Below, in pieces: positions 5,103-5,538 of a DNA stretch of 5,538 nucleotides. A model generated the notes under the pieces. It searched no databases and was not told the DNA's origin. It saw only the letters and a list, made by a program, of their open reading frames with translations. The position numbers were made by a program, and so were the translations under genes. Location of the stretch: contig CABSBF010000090.1 of NCBI GenBank assembly GCA_902475855.1, positions 1 to 5,538 of the forward strand. Reading direction: 5' to 3'. The DNA is from an uncultured Eubacteriales bacterium. Its GTDB lineage: Bacteria > Bacillota > Clostridia > Oscillospirales > Oscillospiraceae. Each line of letters opens with the position of its first letter. Positions within the stretch are counted from its first letter, which is position 1.

Positions 5103-5367
5103 AGCGCATTCCTCCGTGTTCTTGCTGTTCCGGCCGCAGGATATCCTCCATTTTTTCCACCACGCGCAGTGCCTCTTTTGAAAGGTCATTCAGCGCCGCC
5201 TTTTGCTCCGGCAGCAACGAGGACTGTTGATATGGGCACAAGTCCTTGCGTATCAGATCCGTAACGTAATCCTGCAAAGATTTCTGTGCCTGCGCCGCGC
5301 GAATATGAAGTTCTTTCAATCGTTCTTCATCTACATGAATACAAATCGTCTTCGTTTTCCTATTCAT
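5095..5367 (-). CDS. Ribbon-helix-helix-like small protein, 90 aa
   Basis: Residues 5-43 (KTICIHVDEERLKELHIRAA, then KSLQDYVTDLIRKDL) have the ribbon-helix-helix pattern: an alternating beta strand, a first helix, and a second helix beginning near Q28-L31. Residues 53-78 form a second, amphipathic helix (PEQKAALNDLSKEALRVVEKMEDIL) that could mediate oligomerisation. The tail is short and glycine-rich. It may be a DNA-binding regulator or accessory factor of the transfer operon; the target is unknown. ATG 5367 is chosen because GGAG lies 9 nt upstream; the longer frames beginning at GTG 5424 or ATGs 5388-5382 lack ribosome sites. The VirB4 stop is 46 nt upstream and the M23 gene overlaps its end, so it sits inside the T4SS operon. 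It differs in sequence from the relaxosome accessory protein, so it is not a duplicate. Confidence 0.83.
   Translation of the reverse strand: MNRKTKTICIHVDEERLKELHIRAAQAQKSLQDYVTDLIRKDLCPYQQSSLLPEQKAALNDLSKEALRVVEKMEDILRPEQQEHGGMRFG
5111..5115 (-). promoter_or_regulatory. Ribosome site fixing a TTG start for the M23 gene
   Basis: GGAGG on the minus strand lies 8 nt before TTG 5102, inside the coding end of the ribbon-helix-helix gene. It decides the start of the M23 peptidase. An ATG at 5109 in the other frame belongs to an internal codon of the upstream gene. The 8-nt overlap of the two reading frames suggests translational coupling. Confidence 0.6.
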
Positions 5368-5413
5368 TCCATCACTCTCCATCATCATAGCCGTAGGGTA
5401 TATGCCACAATAT

Positions 5414-5538
5414 TCATCGTCCACCTGCCGTTCCGAAGATGGCCTGCTTGTACTCCGGGGCCTGCACCTGCAAGAGATACCGCTCGTTGCCGCACTTGTA
5501 GAGGCAGGAGCCGCGCTGCGGGTCCCGGATCAGGGCAT
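5414..5538 (-). CDS. C-terminal end of a VirB4-type T4SS ATPase (partial)
   Basis: Only the last 40 residues and the stop are in the window, in the frame starting at 5536. They include ALIRDPQRGSCLYKCGNERY and end ...APEYKQAIFGTAGGR. This tail matches my memory of CD1110-family VirB4-like ATPases of Tn1549/CTn4-type elements, which hydrolyse ATP at the inner face of the membrane to drive assembly of and transport through the mating channel. Walker motifs would be outside the window, so the assignment rests on the tail and on the M23 gene following it, as in those elements. No truncation is implied beyond the window edge. Confidence 0.72.
   Translation of the reverse strand, partial: ALIRDPQRGSCLYKCGNERYLLQVQAPEYKQAIFGTAGGR

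Noticed and set aside
1..5538. CRISPR arrays, tRNA/rRNA genes, insertion sequences and attachment sites
   Set aside because: No regularly spaced repeats, tRNA-like cloverleaf, transposase or recombinase motif, or terminal repeats were seen on either strand.

Overview
The window is part of the conjugation module of an integrative conjugative (or mobilizable) element. All convincing genes lie on the minus strand, so transcription runs from high to low coordinates. The high GC content, Shine-Dalgarno sites of the AAAGGAG/GGAGG type, and proteins that read like those of Tn1549 / C. difficile CTn4-type elements suggest a gut Clostridia host (Oscillospiraceae/Lachnospiraceae-like). The host assignment is inference; no chromosomal marker gene is present.

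Layout in transcription order: (1) 5538-5414, the last 40 codons of a VirB4-type T4SS ATPase; (2) 5367-5095, a 90-aa ribbon-helix-helix-like protein; (3) 5102-4041, a membrane-anchored M23 (LytM-type) peptidoglycan endopeptidase of the CD1108 type, probably starting at TTG and overlapping gene 2; (4) 4030-3719, a 103-aa conserved hypothetical; (5) a 132-nt gap with a possible 21-codon ORF (3657-3592); (6) 3586-3308, a DUF6103-like small protein; (7) 3306-2293, a 337-aa acidic protein resembling DUF6329; (8) a 607-nt non-coding region (2292-1686); (9) 1685-1239, a 148-aa ribbon-helix-helix MobC-like relaxosome accessory protein; (10) 1257-1, the first 419 codons of a MobP3-like HUH relaxase, running off the left edge.

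The non-coding region is the most informative non-genic part. It holds a candidate oriT: an ATCCTG|C core like the IncP/MOBP nic site, in the loop of an 11-bp perfect inverted repeat. Several further hairpins lie around it. About 100 bp upstream of the accessory gene are two 10-bp palindromes, AGGTGCACCT, exactly 32 bp apart and interleaved with another inverted repeat, which looks like an autoregulatory operator.

Together the genes describe the path from DNA processing to transfer. The relaxase and accessory protein would nick at oriT, the VirB4 ATPase would power the secretion channel, and the M23 enzyme would open the peptidoglycan. The DUF6103/DUF6329 pair and the 103-aa protein are element-borne genes of unknown function.
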